DNA of 64,000 bases from ZC4RG30 sp963812195 (GCA_963812195.1 CAWEUI010000014.1:113296-177295); one strand, 5' to 3'; positions 46,772 to 55,548 are shown, counted from the first letter of the stretch. The notes: generated by a model from the letters alone, not told the origin. Made by a program: numbers and translations.

Positions 46772-47666
46772 CATCGGTGCCGAAGAACTCCGGCGCGACA
46801 TCCACGATGCGCTCGTAGATGCCGCGCCAGAGCTTCTTCAGGCCGTGCACCGACACATCCAGCTGCGGCAGCAGGGCCTCGTCGCTGTCGTCGAACAGTG
46901 CCAGCCACAACAGCCGCCGCTGCGATTCGGAGAAGCGGAACAACGGCGGCTGGCTGTCGAAGCAATGCCGCACCGGCGTACCCGGCAACTGCGTGCGGGC
47001 CTCCTCGCGCGACAGGCCGAAGATGGCGGGCCGCCGTTCAGGCGGCAGATGCGCCACCTCGGCGGCATCGACGAACTGGCGCAGCCGGAAGCCGCTGGCC
47101 AGCGCGATGGGTTCCGTCAGCGCGTTGTTCAGGTAGAGGATGGCCTTGGGGTTGTAGCCCTCGTGGAATTCGCGGAATGAGTCATTGGCGCTGGCCAGCA
47201 CGTTGTGCGTGTAGGCCTGGGTGACATCCATGTTGCGCATGCAGTAGTGCAGGACCACCAGCACCAGCTCGCCGCCGGCGTTGAGTGCGCCGATGTCGCG
47301 GTCCGACAGGAACGGGAAGCTGCCATCGAGGAAGCGCGCGTACACGCGCCGCGCGGCGTCCGAGCGGGGGGCCTGCTCCAGCGCCAGGTCGGCCACCACC
47401 TGCGGCGGCATGATCATCGACACGCCCCAGCCCTGCAGCCGTGTCGCGGCCGGCTGCGCGGTGTCTTCGATGACACCGGACAGGATGCTGGGCTCGTGCA
47501 CCAGCCGCTCCCACAAGGCGGGTAGCCGTTGCCGCGCGGCGGCGTCCAGATCCAGCCAGGGCGGAATCAGCGCCATGCACTGTGGCAGGTCACTGCGGGC
47601 CAGCGGTCGATGGCGCACACGCGGCGCGGGCGCTGGCACGCCGCGGTTGGTCGGGCGGGAGGACAT
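46671..47666 (-). CDS. Conserved hypothetical protein with C-terminal HTH-like region
   Basis: 331 residues from MSSRPTNRG at 47666; no clear SD, and an upstream in-frame ATG at 47693 is possible. It begins with a regulator-like region RPLARSDLPQCMALIPPWLD. The C-terminal part ESQRRLLWLALFDDSDEALL plus DVSVHGLKKLWRGIYERI resembles a helix-turn-helix in which VSVHGLKKLW is the recognition helix. A sensory/regulatory protein is inferred; family not firmly recognised. Its 3' end overlaps the cytochrome gene by 101 nt. Confidence 0.65.
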   Translation of the reverse strand: MSSRPTNRGVPAPAPRVRHRPLARSDLPQCMALIPPWLDLDAAARQRLPALWERLVHEPSILSGVIEDTAQPAATRLQGWGVSMIMPPQVVADLALEQAPRSDAARRVYARFLDGSFPFLSDRDIGALNAGGELVLVVLHYCMRNMDVTQAYTHNVLASANDSFREFHEGYNPKAILYLNNALTEPIALASGFRLRQFVDAAEVAHLPPERRPAIFGLSREEARTQLPGTPVRHCFDSQPPLFRFSESQRRLLWLALFDDSDEALLPQLDVSVHGLKKLWRGIYERIVDVAPEFFGTDVNEEEGRRGPEKRRQVLAYVRQRPEELRPWADR

Positions 47667-47724
47667 GGCGGCAAGTGTGCCGCAACTGCCCATTCCGAGG
47701 TAGCTGCCCCGGGGCGCAACCGGA

Positions 47725-48261
47725 TCAGTGATGGGCAAGTACCGCACACAGCGGTGCCGCCAGCGGCATGATCCGCGTGCGCGCAAAGCCGGCATCCCGG
47801 CACCACTGCTCCAGGGCACGCACCTGATGTTCCGCGCCGGCATCCCCGGCCACACAGTCCATGACGAACAGTACGCCGCTGACCGTATCCATCCCGGACA
47901 CCGAGCGGACCAGCTGCTGCAGGGTGGCGGCCTGGTGGCGACCGGGCCCGCAGCCCAGGACCATGACGTCGCCGCCGGGCAGTGGCGCGCTCACCAGGCG
48001 GGCGCTGTCGCGGGTATTGGCATAGACCGCACCGTGGCCCTCGCCTTCCCGGCCCAACAGGCCACCGGCGACCAGCGCCTCCAGGAACCCGGGCAACGCC
48101 TCGCCCAGCCCGGGCAGTGCCGCGCGCAGCCTCTCGACCGTGCGCGGCCCGCGGGCCAGCTCGGTAAAGACGCCCTGCTCCACGGCGGTGAGCAGCAGGC
48201 GTGCCTGCTGGAATGCCGTCGCCGTGCGCAGCACCTGCAGCGCGGAGTCAGTGTCCGGCAT
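47725..48261 (-). CDS. O-methyltransferase-like protein lacking most of the SAM-binding core
   Basis: 178 residues. The N-terminal 85 residues match the dimerisation/winged-helix domain of COMT-type methyltransferases (LRTATAFQQARLLLTAVEQG, then FTELARGPRTVERLRAALPG and GLLGREGEGHGAVYAN). The C-terminus (GVLFVMDCVAGDAG, LEQWCRDAGFARTRIMPLA) matches the end of the fold. Only GGDVMVLGCGPGRHQ hints at motif I. The expected 100-150 residues between are missing, so an internal deletion is likely. It overlaps the LuxR-type gene's stop by 14 nt. Confidence 0.6.
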   Translation of the reverse strand: MPDTDSALQVLRTATAFQQARLLLTAVEQGVFTELARGPRTVERLRAALPGLGEALPGFLEALVAGGLLGREGEGHGAVYANTRDSARLVSAPLPGGDVMVLGCGPGRHQAATLQQLVRSVSGMDTVSGVLFVMDCVAGDAGAEHQVRALEQWCRDAGFARTRIMPLAAPLCAVLAHH

Positions 48262-48591
48262 GCAACCACGCGGCGGCCTGCAGACGCGAGCTCACCTCCA
48301 GCTTGGCCAGGATGTTGGCCACATGACGCTTCACCGTATGCAGGCTGATGTCCAGGCGCCGCGCGATCATCTTGTTGCTGTGCCCGGCCGCGATGAGTTG
48401 CAGCACCTGGTATTCGCGCCGGCTCAGCGACCCGCCCGGCGCCGGTTGCTCCGGCTGGCGCGCACTCGTCAGTTGCCGCAGCGCTGCGGCCAGCAGCGGA
48501 GCCAGCAGCCCCTGCAGACCTCAGGCAGTTGCCGGGCGATTTCCGGCGGCATTTCACTCCCGTCCACACCAGACTCCTTGTCCAGGCGCAT
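48248..48591 (-). CDS. Small LuxR-type HTH regulator (frameshifted)
   Basis: About 114 residues. The LuxR/GerE domain is unmistakable: LSRREYQVLQLIAAGHSNKM, IARRLDISLHTVKRHVANI, LAKLEVSSRLQAAAW, stop at 48248. Upstream the frame QGLLAPLLAAALRQL is interrupted near 48521 by one base; the other frame gives a start MRLDKESGVDGSEMPPEIAR at 48591. A receiver domain is absent, so this is a stand-alone output domain. It overlaps and probably regulates or is co-expressed with the methyltransferase-like gene that follows. Confidence 0.72.
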
Positions 48592-48784
48592 ATGCGATGG
48601 CGCGCAGTCTGGAGAAGTGGGTGTGCGGCGGGTATGCCCAAAAAGGGACCGGCTCTAAAAGAGCCCCTACAGGAACATCATGTCGGGAGATTCCCCGCAC
48701 TTGGACCAGAAAGGTGGTCACACCGGTGAAGCCCATATATCCAGACTCGTCTCCATGTACCCGGCTCCGCATCTTGACCTGCGT

Positions 48785-48800
48785 GTACCTTATAAGGTAC
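48785..48800. promoter_or_regulatory. Perfect 16-bp palindrome upstream of HigBA-type pair
   Basis: GTACCTTATAAGGTAC is fully self-complementary and lies 20 bp before the toxin start. TATAAG inside it could act as a -10 element; TTGACC at 48774-48779 is a possible -35 for a slightly later start. This is the expected position for the antitoxin-toxin autorepression operator. Confidence 0.6.
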
Positions 48801-48819
48801 GTTCAGTCCGCACGTAACG

Positions 48820-49164
48820 GTGAAGCAGAAGCGGCTTCCCGCTTTCTTCTATCGCACGGCTAATGGCAATGAGCCCGTGCGGCACTGGCTCAAGGCGCTC
48901 GCTGAGTTGGATCGACGCATCATTGGTCAGGACATTGCTACTGCGGAATTCGGGTGGCCAGTGGGCATGCCGCAATGCCGCGCGCTGGGCAGAGGTTTGT
49001 TCGAAATTCGCAGTGACATCGGTGGTGGGCGTACCGCTCGGGTGATCTTCTGTATTGCCGATGGGCGAATGCTTCTGCTGCATGGGTTCATCAAGAAAAT
49101 GCAGAAGATTCCAAAAGCAGACATGGAATTGGCACTCCGGCGAAAGAAGGATGTGATGTCGTGA
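48820..49164 (+). CDS. higB: RelE/HigB-type toxin (Gp49-like)
   Basis: 114 residues from a GTG at 48820. Family landmarks: PAFFYRTANGNEPVRHWLKAL, then FGWPVGMPQCRALGRGLFEI, RTARVIFCIADGRMLLLHGF and IKKMQKIPKADMELA. The arrangement (toxin first, antitoxin overlapping) is typical of HigBA and Gp49-like systems. The expected activity is ribosome-dependent mRNA cleavage. The basic residues (R, K in KKMQKIPKAD) consistent with an active toxin are present. The palindrome at 48785 probably serves autoregulation. Confidence 0.88.
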   Translation: MKQKRLPAFFYRTANGNEPVRHWLKALAELDRRIIGQDIATAEFGWPVGMPQCRALGRGLFEIRSDIGGGRTARVIFCIADGRMLLLHGFIKKMQKIPKADMELALRRKKDVMS

Positions 49165-49451
49165 GCAAGACCAGGAAGTCTCGAATTGGTTCATCCTTCG
49201 AGGAATTCCTTGGAAGGCATGGAACATACGAAGCAACTACTGCGGTCGCCATCAAACGCGTCCTCGCGTGGCAAATTCAAAGCGCGATGACAAAAAGCGG
49301 CATGAGCAAGAATGAAATGGCCAAGCGGATGCGCACCAGCCGCAGCCAGTTGGATCGCATCCTGGATCCCGAAAACGACAGGATTCAGCTCGACACCGTA
49401 TTCAAGGCCGCCCGGGTCCTGGGACACCAAGTCAGGCTGGAACTGGTCTAG
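49161..49451 (+). CDS. higA: XRE-type antitoxin (HigA-like)
   Basis: 96 residues. Start is GTG overlapping the toxin stop by 4 nt (GTGA). The HTH is WQIQSAMTKSGMSKNEMAKR followed by MRTSRSQLDRILDP, with a C-terminal VFKAARVLGHQVRLELV that probably contributes to dimerisation. It should neutralise the toxin and bind the upstream palindrome. Convergent with the DnaB-like ATPase gene, 4 nt between the stops. Confidence 0.87.
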   Translation: MSKTRKSRIGSSFEEFLGRHGTYEATTAVAIKRVLAWQIQSAMTKSGMSKNEMAKRMRTSRSQLDRILDPENDRIQLDTVFKAARVLGHQVRLELV

Positions 49452-49455
49452 CGGC

Positions 49456-50169
49456 TCATGCCACGGTGCGAAGCTGCACCTTGCCGCGGTTGAGAAAGCA
49501 CGCCTTGTCGAACAGCTTCAGATCCAGCGGGTTGGGCAGGCGGACATCGTCCAGCGCGGGAAACGGTCTGGCCGCGGGGTCATAGGTCCGATGTACCTGC
49601 GACAGGCAAACGACGGTTGCCGCACGCCGCCGGGCGAACTGCCTCAATTGCTGCACCTGATGCATGAGTCCCGGGTTGTCGCGCTTCTGGTCCAGCAGCT
49701 GCAGGTAATCGACGATGACCAGGGTATTCGGCGGCGCGGCATCCAGCCTGTCGATGATGTAGCCGGCACTGATGGCGTCCGAATCATCAACCGAAAGCAG
49801 ATGAGTGAACCGCGCGATGTTCTGATTGAGGACATCAACGAAACCGGCGACTTCAGCCCGCGTGGCCTCCAGCGTGAAGAACGCAGCGTGATTTCCACGC
49901 TGCATCCACTCGATGGCAAGGCCAAGGCTGAGCAGTGTCTTCCCCTCGCCCGGTCTGGCGGCCATCAGAACCAGCTCGCCGGGCCGCAGTCGCGAGGCCA
50001 GGGAGGTGGCTGGTTCCGTCGTGCCCCGGCTTTGCGCCAGCAGATCCCAGCTGCGAAAGCCTTCGCGCTGCGCGATCCGGTTCAGCGCCAGGTGCAACGG
50101 GACCTTCTCCTCGCGCGAGATAGCCTTGGCCTGTTGCTTGAGAATGAAGATGGGTACCGAAAATTTCAT
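49456..50169 (-). CDS. DnaB-like helicase/RecA-fold ATPase, short
   Basis: 237 residues from MKFSVPIFILKQQAK at 50169 with a strong GGAGG. A short N-terminal helical part is followed by a DnaB_C-like ATPase: Walker A AARPGEGKTLLSLG, a FFTLEATRAEV box, Walker B TLVIVDYLQLL and sensor VCLSQVHR. It lacks the DnaB N-terminal domain and is half the length of replicative helicases, resembling phage- or element-borne DnaB-like proteins. With the adjacent toxin-antitoxin pair it hints at a mobile-element remnant, but no integrase or ends are visible. Confidence 0.78.
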   Translation of the reverse strand: MKFSVPIFILKQQAKAISREEKVPLHLALNRIAQREGFRSWDLLAQSRGTTEPATSLASRLRPGELVLMAARPGEGKTLLSLGLAIEWMQRGNHAAFFTLEATRAEVAGFVDVLNQNIARFTHLLSVDDSDAISAGYIIDRLDAAPPNTLVIVDYLQLLDQKRDNPGLMHQVQQLRQFARRRAATVVCLSQVHRTYDPAARPFPALDDVRLPNPLDLKLFDKACFLNRGKVQLRTVA

Positions 50170-50559
50170 GCAAACCTCCGATTCCAGACCGTCGCCGCAA
50201 TCCCTCCTCATGCGACTGGCCGAAACCAGGGTTTGAACTGGCGATTGCCCTGCACGGTACGTACTTCCCCGCTTGGAGGGAGGGTGGCATGGGCTCGATG
50301 CCGTGGCCAGTATAGCGCCGCTCTGGTGGCGCGGCAGAACGCGCGGCGAGACGGACTCGATCGCCGGAACGCGGTGCGTTGGGTGACGGTGTCAGCGCGC
50401 AGGTCGATGGAGGTGGACAGGGACCGCACCGACGATGAGGAGATCGATTTCTAACCAGCCGCTACAGGCCCCTTCATTTGCGGCAACGGCCGCTGCGACG
50501 ACTAGTCGTTTCATGAGTGCTCCTTGCTGATTTCATCCGCCGGCGGGGTCGAAGAGCCT
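50170..50559. other. 390-bp intergenic stretch, mostly featureless
   Basis: Between the DnaB-like start and the EthD stop. It contains only the putative 40-codon minus-strand ORF listed separately; no RNA gene, repeat or convincing terminator was seen. Confidence 0.5.
50392..50514 (-). CDS. Possible truncated secreted-protein start (40 codons)
   Basis: MKRLVVAAAVAANEGACSG begins after a strong SD (CAAGGAGCACTC) and looks like the first half of a signal peptide, then runs into unrelated-looking sequence and a stop. It could be the remnant of a deleted secreted protein gene or a very short peptide. Low confidence. Confidence 0.25.
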   Translation of the reverse strand: MKRLVVAAAVAANEGACSGWLEIDLLIVGAVPVHLHRPAR

Positions 50560-50880
50560 TCAGGGCTGCCCGACGACCACCTCGCTGATCTGCATCAGCG
50601 GCGCCAGGTCGGTGTAGTTGGGGATGTCGGCCATGATCTCGTCCAAGTGCGGCCCGGCTCCTGCCTGGAAGTCCTCCACGGAATCGCAGTAGATGTGGCA
50701 CATGCCGATGAACGGCGCCGGTTCACCCGGTGCGCCGCCGGCCAGGCCCCGATCGATGGTGTAGAACCTGCAGCTGTCGCCCATGAGGGTCTTGACCAGC
50801 GGCATGTGCTTGTCCCGGTAATAGTCGTGATCGAAGCGGGCGCCCGGCTTGTTCGTGTACATCACGCTGACCTTGATCAT
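50560..50880 (-). CDS. EthD family protein
   Basis: 106 residues: MIKVSVMYTNKPGARFDHDY opens an EthD ferredoxin-like fold, followed by the characteristic YYRDKHMPLVKTLM, then FIGMCHIYCDSVEDF. EthD proteins support cytochrome P450-type ether degradation or act as small lyase/isomerase-like dimers; no P450 is nearby. The start at 50880 is clear. Confidence 0.83.
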   Translation of the reverse strand: MIKVSVMYTNKPGARFDHDYYRDKHMPLVKTLMGDSCRFYTIDRGLAGGAPGEPAPFIGMCHIYCDSVEDFQAGAGPHLDEIMADIPNYTDLAPLMQISEVVVGQP

Positions 50881-50986
50881 TTGATGATTCCTCTTCTATT
50901 CCCGAGCGCAGCCTGCCTGGGCCCCACCGGAATCTAGCTCCATAATGGGGCGAGCGCCAATTCCGCTTGAGTCTCGAGGAGCAGCC

Positions 50987-51922
50987 ATGCAGACCATCCT
51001 GGGTGCCACCGGCCAGATCGCGGTGGAACTGGCGCGGGAACTCCATCGCACGCACACGGCCGACCTGCGGCTGGTGAGCCGCAACCCGCGCAAGGTCAAC
51101 GAGACGGACACGCTGGCGCCGGCCAACCTGCTCGACCCCGGCCAGACGGCCCGCGCCATCGCAGGCAGCAGCATCGTCTACTTCACGGCCGGCCTGCCGC
51201 CGGTCACGGCGGTGTGGGAAGCGCAGTTCGGGCTGATGCTGAACAACGCGCTCGAGGCGACCCGCGCGGCTGGTGCCAGGTTCGTGTACTTCGACAACAC
51301 GTACATGTATCCGCAGGACGATCGCGTGCTGACCGAGGAGGCACCGTTCAAGCCGGTCGGGCGCAAGGGCAAGGTGCGTGCGGCCATGGCATCCGCGGTG
51401 CTGGCGCAAATGGCGCGCGCCGATATCCCGGTCCTCATTGCCCGGGCGCCCGAGTTCTATGGTCCGGAAAGAACCCGCAGCATCACCAACATGCTCGTCA
51501 TCGACCCCATCAAGGCCGGCTCGACGCCGCGCGTACCGGTCCGGGACGACACGCGGCGCACGCTCATCTGGACACCGGATGCCAGTCGCGCGCTGGCGGC
51601 GCTGGCCAACGCGCCGGACGCATACGGGCAGACGTGGCACCTGCCCTGCGACGACCAGCGCCTGACTTACCGGCAGTTCGTGGCCCTGGCGGCCGAGGTG
51701 TTCGGCACCGCGGCCTCGTACAGGATCCTCGGCAAATGGACGCTGTGGGCTGCCGGGCTGTTCTCGCAACGCGCGCGGGAACTGCGGGAGCTGCTGCCGC
51801 GCTATGGGTGCGACAACCTGTTCGACTCCACGAAGTTCAAGCGGCGGTTCCCGGACTTTGCGGTGACGACCTATCGTCAGGGCCTGGAGCAGATGCGCAG
51901 CGAGTGGAGCAGTAAGGCCTAA
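50987..51922 (+). CDS. NAD(P)-dependent epimerase/dehydratase (extended SDR-like)
   Basis: 311 residues from MQTILGATGQIAVELAREL at 50987, after GAGGAG. The Rossmann motif GATGQIA is an atypical extended-SDR form. FVYFDNTYMYPQDD gives the YxxxK-region equivalent, although the catalytic Lys is not clearly at +4. PVLIARAPEFYGPE and DASRALAALANAPDA are typical of sugar or steroid-like epimerases. It leads into the lipid-modification genes, 209 bp from the cfa-like gene; shared function is conjecture. Confidence 0.82.
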   Translation: MQTILGATGQIAVELARELHRTHTADLRLVSRNPRKVNETDTLAPANLLDPGQTARAIAGSSIVYFTAGLPPVTAVWEAQFGLMLNNALEATRAAGARFVYFDNTYMYPQDDRVLTEEAPFKPVGRKGKVRAAMASAVLAQMARADIPVLIARAPEFYGPERTRSITNMLVIDPIKAGSTPRVPVRDDTRRTLIWTPDASRALAALANAPDAYGQTWHLPCDDQRLTYRQFVALAAEVFGTAASYRILGKWTLWAAGLFSQRARELRELLPRYGCDNLFDSTKFKRRFPDFAVTTYRQGLEQMRSEWSSKA

Positions 51923-52131
51923 GTCCTCATTTGCAAAGGAAATTTGAGGCCTCCGGCATCGTCCCGGCGGCCACCAGCCGCTCCCGGGCGCCGGCCGACG
52001 GCAAGCGCTCCTCATCGTTCACCCAATACCTTTCGCCGCTCGTGGATCATGCACAGGCACCGGCCGGGCATGGCATCATCGCACTTCAAACAAGCCAGCA
52101 CAGGCGGTCCCATCAACACCCAGGGAAGCGT

Positions 52132-53379
52132 ATGAACGCCATTGTCTCGAGCAAACAGGAATCACAGGGATCCCCCCCATCCCCACCCTCCGCCGGTTCG
52201 GCGATGGAGGCGCGCCTGCTGCAGCGATTGCTGCAGGCCGCAGGCAATCCCGAAGTCGAACTGCTCCTTTGGAACGGCATCGCGGTCCGTGGCGCCGATC
52301 TGCGTGATACCCCGGCGGGCCGCGTGCGCATCAAGGATCGCGCGACGCTCTACCGGATGCTGCGGGACCCGCAGATGGAGTTCGGCGAGGCTTACAGCGA
52401 AGGTCGCGTGGAAGTCGAGGGCGATCTGGTCAAGCTGCTGGAGTCCGCCTACCGCGCCTCGCCGGCGGAGCGGCGCCGTGGCGTGCTGGCGCGGCTGGTT
52501 GGGCGCCGTCCGCGGGCCAACACGCTGGCGGGATCGCGCGAGAACATCCACCACCACTACGATATGGGCAACGAGTTCTATTCGCTGTGGCTGGGCAGCA
52601 CGATGGCCTACACCTGTGCGTACTACCCGACCGAGGACGCCACGCTCGACCAGGCGCAGCTTGCCAAGTTCGACCACGTGTGCCGCAAGATCCGCCTGCA
52701 GTCGGGCGAGCATGTGGTGGAGGCCGGTTGCGGTTGGGGCGGGCTCGCCATGCACATGGCCGAGCACTATGGCGCGAAGGTGCGTGCCTTCAACATCTCC
52801 AAAGAGCAGATCAAGTGGGCGCGCGAGCAGGCACAGGCGCGCGGCCTTGCCGGCAGGGTCGAATTCATCGAGGACGACTACCGCAACGTCTCCGGCCAGT
52901 ACGATGCCTTCGTTTCGGTGGGCATGCTCGAGCATGTCGGCGTCGAGAACTACCCGGCGCTGGGGCGGCTGATCCGCCGCGTGCTGCCGGCAAACGGCCG
53001 CGGCCTCATCCACAGCATCGGGCGCAACAGTCCCGGCGAGCTGCACCCCTGGATCGAGAAGCACATCTTCCCCGGCGCCTGCCCGCCGTCACTGGCCCAG
53101 ATGGCGCAGATCTTCGAGCCCAGCGGCCTGTCGGTGCTGGACGTGGAGAACCTGCGGCTGCACTACGCCCGGACCCTGCGCGACTGGCTCGGCCTCTACG
53201 AGCGTGCCGAGGAAAAAGTGCGGGCGCTGTACGACGAGAAATTCGTGCGCATGTGGCGCCTGTACCTTGCAGGCTCCATCGCGGGCTTCACCACGGGCAC
53301 GCTGCAGCTGTTCCAGGTGGTGTTCGCCACGGCCGAGAACAACGACCTGCCGGCCACGCGCGCGCACCTGTACGCCTGA
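52132..53379 (+). CDS. cfa: Cyclopropane-fatty-acyl-phospholipid synthase family methyltransferase
   Basis: 415 residues from MNAIVSSKQ at 52132. The N-terminal lipid-binding part (about 25-125) has FGEAYSEGRVEVEGDLVKLL. The methyltransferase core has NIHHHYDMGNEFYSLWLG, YTCAYY, SAM motif VVEAGCGWGGLAMHMAEHYG and SVGMLEHVG. HSIGR and HIFPG shape the bicarbonate/active site, and the C-terminus has MWRLYLAGSIAGF. It transfers a methylene from SAM to cis-unsaturated acyl chains in membrane phospholipid. The flavoprotein that follows 23 nt later could reduce a methylene or prenyl product. Confidence 0.92.
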   Translation: MNAIVSSKQESQGSPPSPPSAGSAMEARLLQRLLQAAGNPEVELLLWNGIAVRGADLRDTPAGRVRIKDRATLYRMLRDPQMEFGEAYSEGRVEVEGDLVKLLESAYRASPAERRRGVLARLVGRRPRANTLAGSRENIHHHYDMGNEFYSLWLGSTMAYTCAYYPTEDATLDQAQLAKFDHVCRKIRLQSGEHVVEAGCGWGGLAMHMAEHYGAKVRAFNISKEQIKWAREQAQARGLAGRVEFIEDDYRNVSGQYDAFVSVGMLEHVGVENYPALGRLIRRVLPANGRGLIHSIGRNSPGELHPWIEKHIFPGACPPSLAQMAQIFEPSGLSVLDVENLRLHYARTLRDWLGLYERAEEKVRALYDEKFVRMWRLYLAGSIAGFTTGTLQLFQVVFATAENNDLPATRAHLYA

Positions 53380-53402
53380 GCGGCGGCCGGCGGCATCCGG
53401 GC

Positions 53403-54380
53403 ATGCGCAAAGTCGAAGTACTGATCGTGGGAGGCGGGCCGGCCGGCTCCAGCGCGGCCTGGCGCCTCAAGGCCGCCGGTGCCGAGGTCCTGGTGCTGGA
53501 TCGCGAGACGTTTCCGCGCCTGAAGCTGTGCGCCGGCTGGATCACGCCCGAGGTAGTGCGCGATCTGCAGCTGGACCCCGCGGAGTATCCCCACCGCTTC
53601 CTCACCTTCCGCCGGCTGCGCATGCGCTTCTGGAAGATGGGCTTTCCGCTGCGCTGTGTGCAGCACTCCATACGGCGCTACGAATTCGACGCCTGGCTGC
53701 TGCGGCGCTCGGGGGCCGAGGTCGTGCAGCACAACGTGCGGCAGATCGAACGCGACGGCGAATACTTCATCGTCGATGGTCAGTGGCGCGCCCGCTACCT
53801 GATCGGTGCCGGCGGCACCAGCTGCCCGGTCTACCGCGCGCTGTTCCGCGACGCCAACCCGCACGCGCGGGAGCTGCAGATCGCGGCGCTGGAGCATGAA
53901 TTTGCCTACGACTGGCGCGACGGCGACTGCCATCTGTGGTTCTTCCAGCAGGGGCTGCCGGGGTATTCCTGGTACGTGCCCAAGCAGGACGGCTGGCTGA
54001 ATATCGGCGTCGGCGCCCTGGCGCAGCGTCTGAAGGCGCGGGGCCAGGATCTGCGCCAGCACTGGGACCAGCTCATCCAGACCATCGGCCCGCGGCTGGC
54101 CATGGCCACGGCACCGGAGCCCAGCGGCTACAGCTACTTCCTGCGTGGTCCGGTGGGGGTGGTGCGCATCGGCAATGCCTTTATCGCTGGCGATGCGGCC
54201 GGTCTGGCCACGCGCGACATGGGTGAAGGCATCGGCCCGGCCATCCAGAGCGGCCTCAAGGCCGCCGATTCAATTCTGAATGGCGTTGATTACCGGTTGG
54301 ACGATATCGCCGGCGTGAGCTGGCGCGGGTTGCTGGGCAGCGCATGGACGCGTGCCGCAGCGGCAGCGCCGGGGCACTGA
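53403..54380 (+). CDS. Geranylgeranyl reductase family flavoprotein
   Basis: 325 residues from MRKVEVLIVGGGPAGSSAAW at 53403. FAD-binding GGGPAGS, the substrate-pocket Cys motif KLCAGWITPEV, the GGR signature YSWYVPKQDGWLNIGVG and the second FAD motif IAGDAAGLATRDMGEGIGPA are all present. Such enzymes saturate isoprenoid or fatty acyl double bonds. It starts 23 nt after the cfa-like stop, so co-transcription is nearly certain, and converges on the desaturase. The trio suggests a pathway that makes, methylates and then reduces acyl chains. Confidence 0.9.
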   Translation: MRKVEVLIVGGGPAGSSAAWRLKAAGAEVLVLDRETFPRLKLCAGWITPEVVRDLQLDPAEYPHRFLTFRRLRMRFWKMGFPLRCVQHSIRRYEFDAWLLRRSGAEVVQHNVRQIERDGEYFIVDGQWRARYLIGAGGTSCPVYRALFRDANPHARELQIAALEHEFAYDWRDGDCHLWFFQQGLPGYSWYVPKQDGWLNIGVGALAQRLKARGQDLRQHWDQLIQTIGPRLAMATAPEPSGYSYFLRGPVGVVRIGNAFIAGDAAGLATRDMGEGIGPAIQSGLKAADSILNGVDYRLDDIAGVSWRGLLGSAWTRAAAAAPGH

Positions 54381-54387
54381 GCGCCCT

Positions 54388-55548
54388 TCAGGCGGGGACG
54401 CTCACCAGCCGCGCCTGCATGCGCGTCAGGTTCCCGCGCAACAGACGCATGCGCTCCAGCACCTCGCGCGTATGGCGGCGAAAGCCGACCCGTTCCCAGC
54501 GTTCGCTCAGCCCGGCGCGTGCGCGTTCCAGCCACGCTTCGCGCGCATGGGACCACTCGGCGACCATCGTGGCCAGCGCCTGATACTCGGCAGTCACCTG
54601 CGCACGCAAGCGCTCGAAGTCCGGCACGTGCCAGCGCGTGTCGACATGCGACAGGCGCGCCTCGATGTGCCGCAGCTGCATGGTCAGCCGCGCATACTGG
54701 ATGGTCACGTCGGGAACGCGCTTCAGGTTGCGCGCCAGGCGCAGCGCCGCAAGGCTGCCGATCAGCCACTTGGTCGGGTCCCACTGCCACCAGCGCACGC
54801 CATTGCGGTAGTCGCTGCCGTAGTGGTGGTGGAAATTGTGGTAACCCTCGCCGAAGGTCAGTACCGCGAGCAGGCCGTTGTCGCGCGCGGTGTTGCGGTC
54901 CGAGTAGGGCTGCTTGCCCCAGATGTGGGCCAGCGAGTTGATGAAGAAGGTGAAGTGGTGGCTCACCACCAGTCGCAGGAAGCCGCCCAGCAGCAGCGCG
55001 CCCCAGAAGTCGCCGGACAGCACGCCGACCAGAATCGGCAGCCCGAAGTTCGTGGCCAGCGCGAGAGGCAGGTAATGGCGATGCTGGAACATCAGCATGG
55101 GATCGCGCTGCAGGTCGCGCACGTTGGAGTAGTCGGTGCGCCCGCTGGGGTACTCGCGCAGCATCCATCCGATATGCGAGAACCAGAAGCCGCGCTTGGC
55201 GCTGTACGGGTCGCGATCGTTGTCGTCCACGTACGCATGGTGGGTGCGGTGGTTGGAAGCCCAGGCCAGCACGCTGTTCTGCAGCGCCATCGTGCCGAAT
55301 ACCAGGTAGACGAAACGCACGCTCCAGTGCGCCTGGTAGGCCTTGTGTGACCACAGCCGGTGATAGCCGGCGGTGATGGACATTTCGTTGAGGCACACGA
55401 ACACGGCGAAAGAGATCCACGCCGCGGTGCTGAAGCCGTGCGCGATGCCGTACCAGGGCACGGCGACCAGCGTGATGAGGTTCGTGAGGGCGAAGACGAG
55501 GACGTTGGTCCAGATCAGAGGGGGTTTGGCAGTTGTCACGTTACTCAT
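54388..55548 (-). CDS. Acyl-CoA/acyl-lipid desaturase (delta-9-like)
   Basis: 386 residues from MSNVTTAKPPLIW at 55548. The three His clusters of membrane di-iron desaturases are HRLWSH, HRTHH and HNFHHH. About four TM helices (VLVFALTNLITLVAVPW, FVYLVFGTMALQ, LGGFLRLVVSHHFTFF) surround them. A C-terminal extension of about 90 residues is helical and charged. It introduces cis double bonds, the substrate for the cfa-like enzyme nearby. Stop lies 7 nt from the flavoprotein stop. Confidence 0.93.
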   Translation of the reverse strand: MSNVTTAKPPLIWTNVLVFALTNLITLVAVPWYGIAHGFSTAAWISFAVFVCLNEMSITAGYHRLWSHKAYQAHWSVRFVYLVFGTMALQNSVLAWASNHRTHHAYVDDNDRDPYSAKRGFWFSHIGWMLREYPSGRTDYSNVRDLQRDPMLMFQHRHYLPLALATNFGLPILVGVLSGDFWGALLLGGFLRLVVSHHFTFFINSLAHIWGKQPYSDRNTARDNGLLAVLTFGEGYHNFHHHYGSDYRNGVRWWQWDPTKWLIGSLAALRLARNLKRVPDVTIQYARLTMQLRHIEARLSHVDTRWHVPDFERLRAQVTAEYQALATMVAEWSHAREAWLERARAGLSERWERVGFRRHTREVLERMRLLRGNLTRMQARLVSVPA

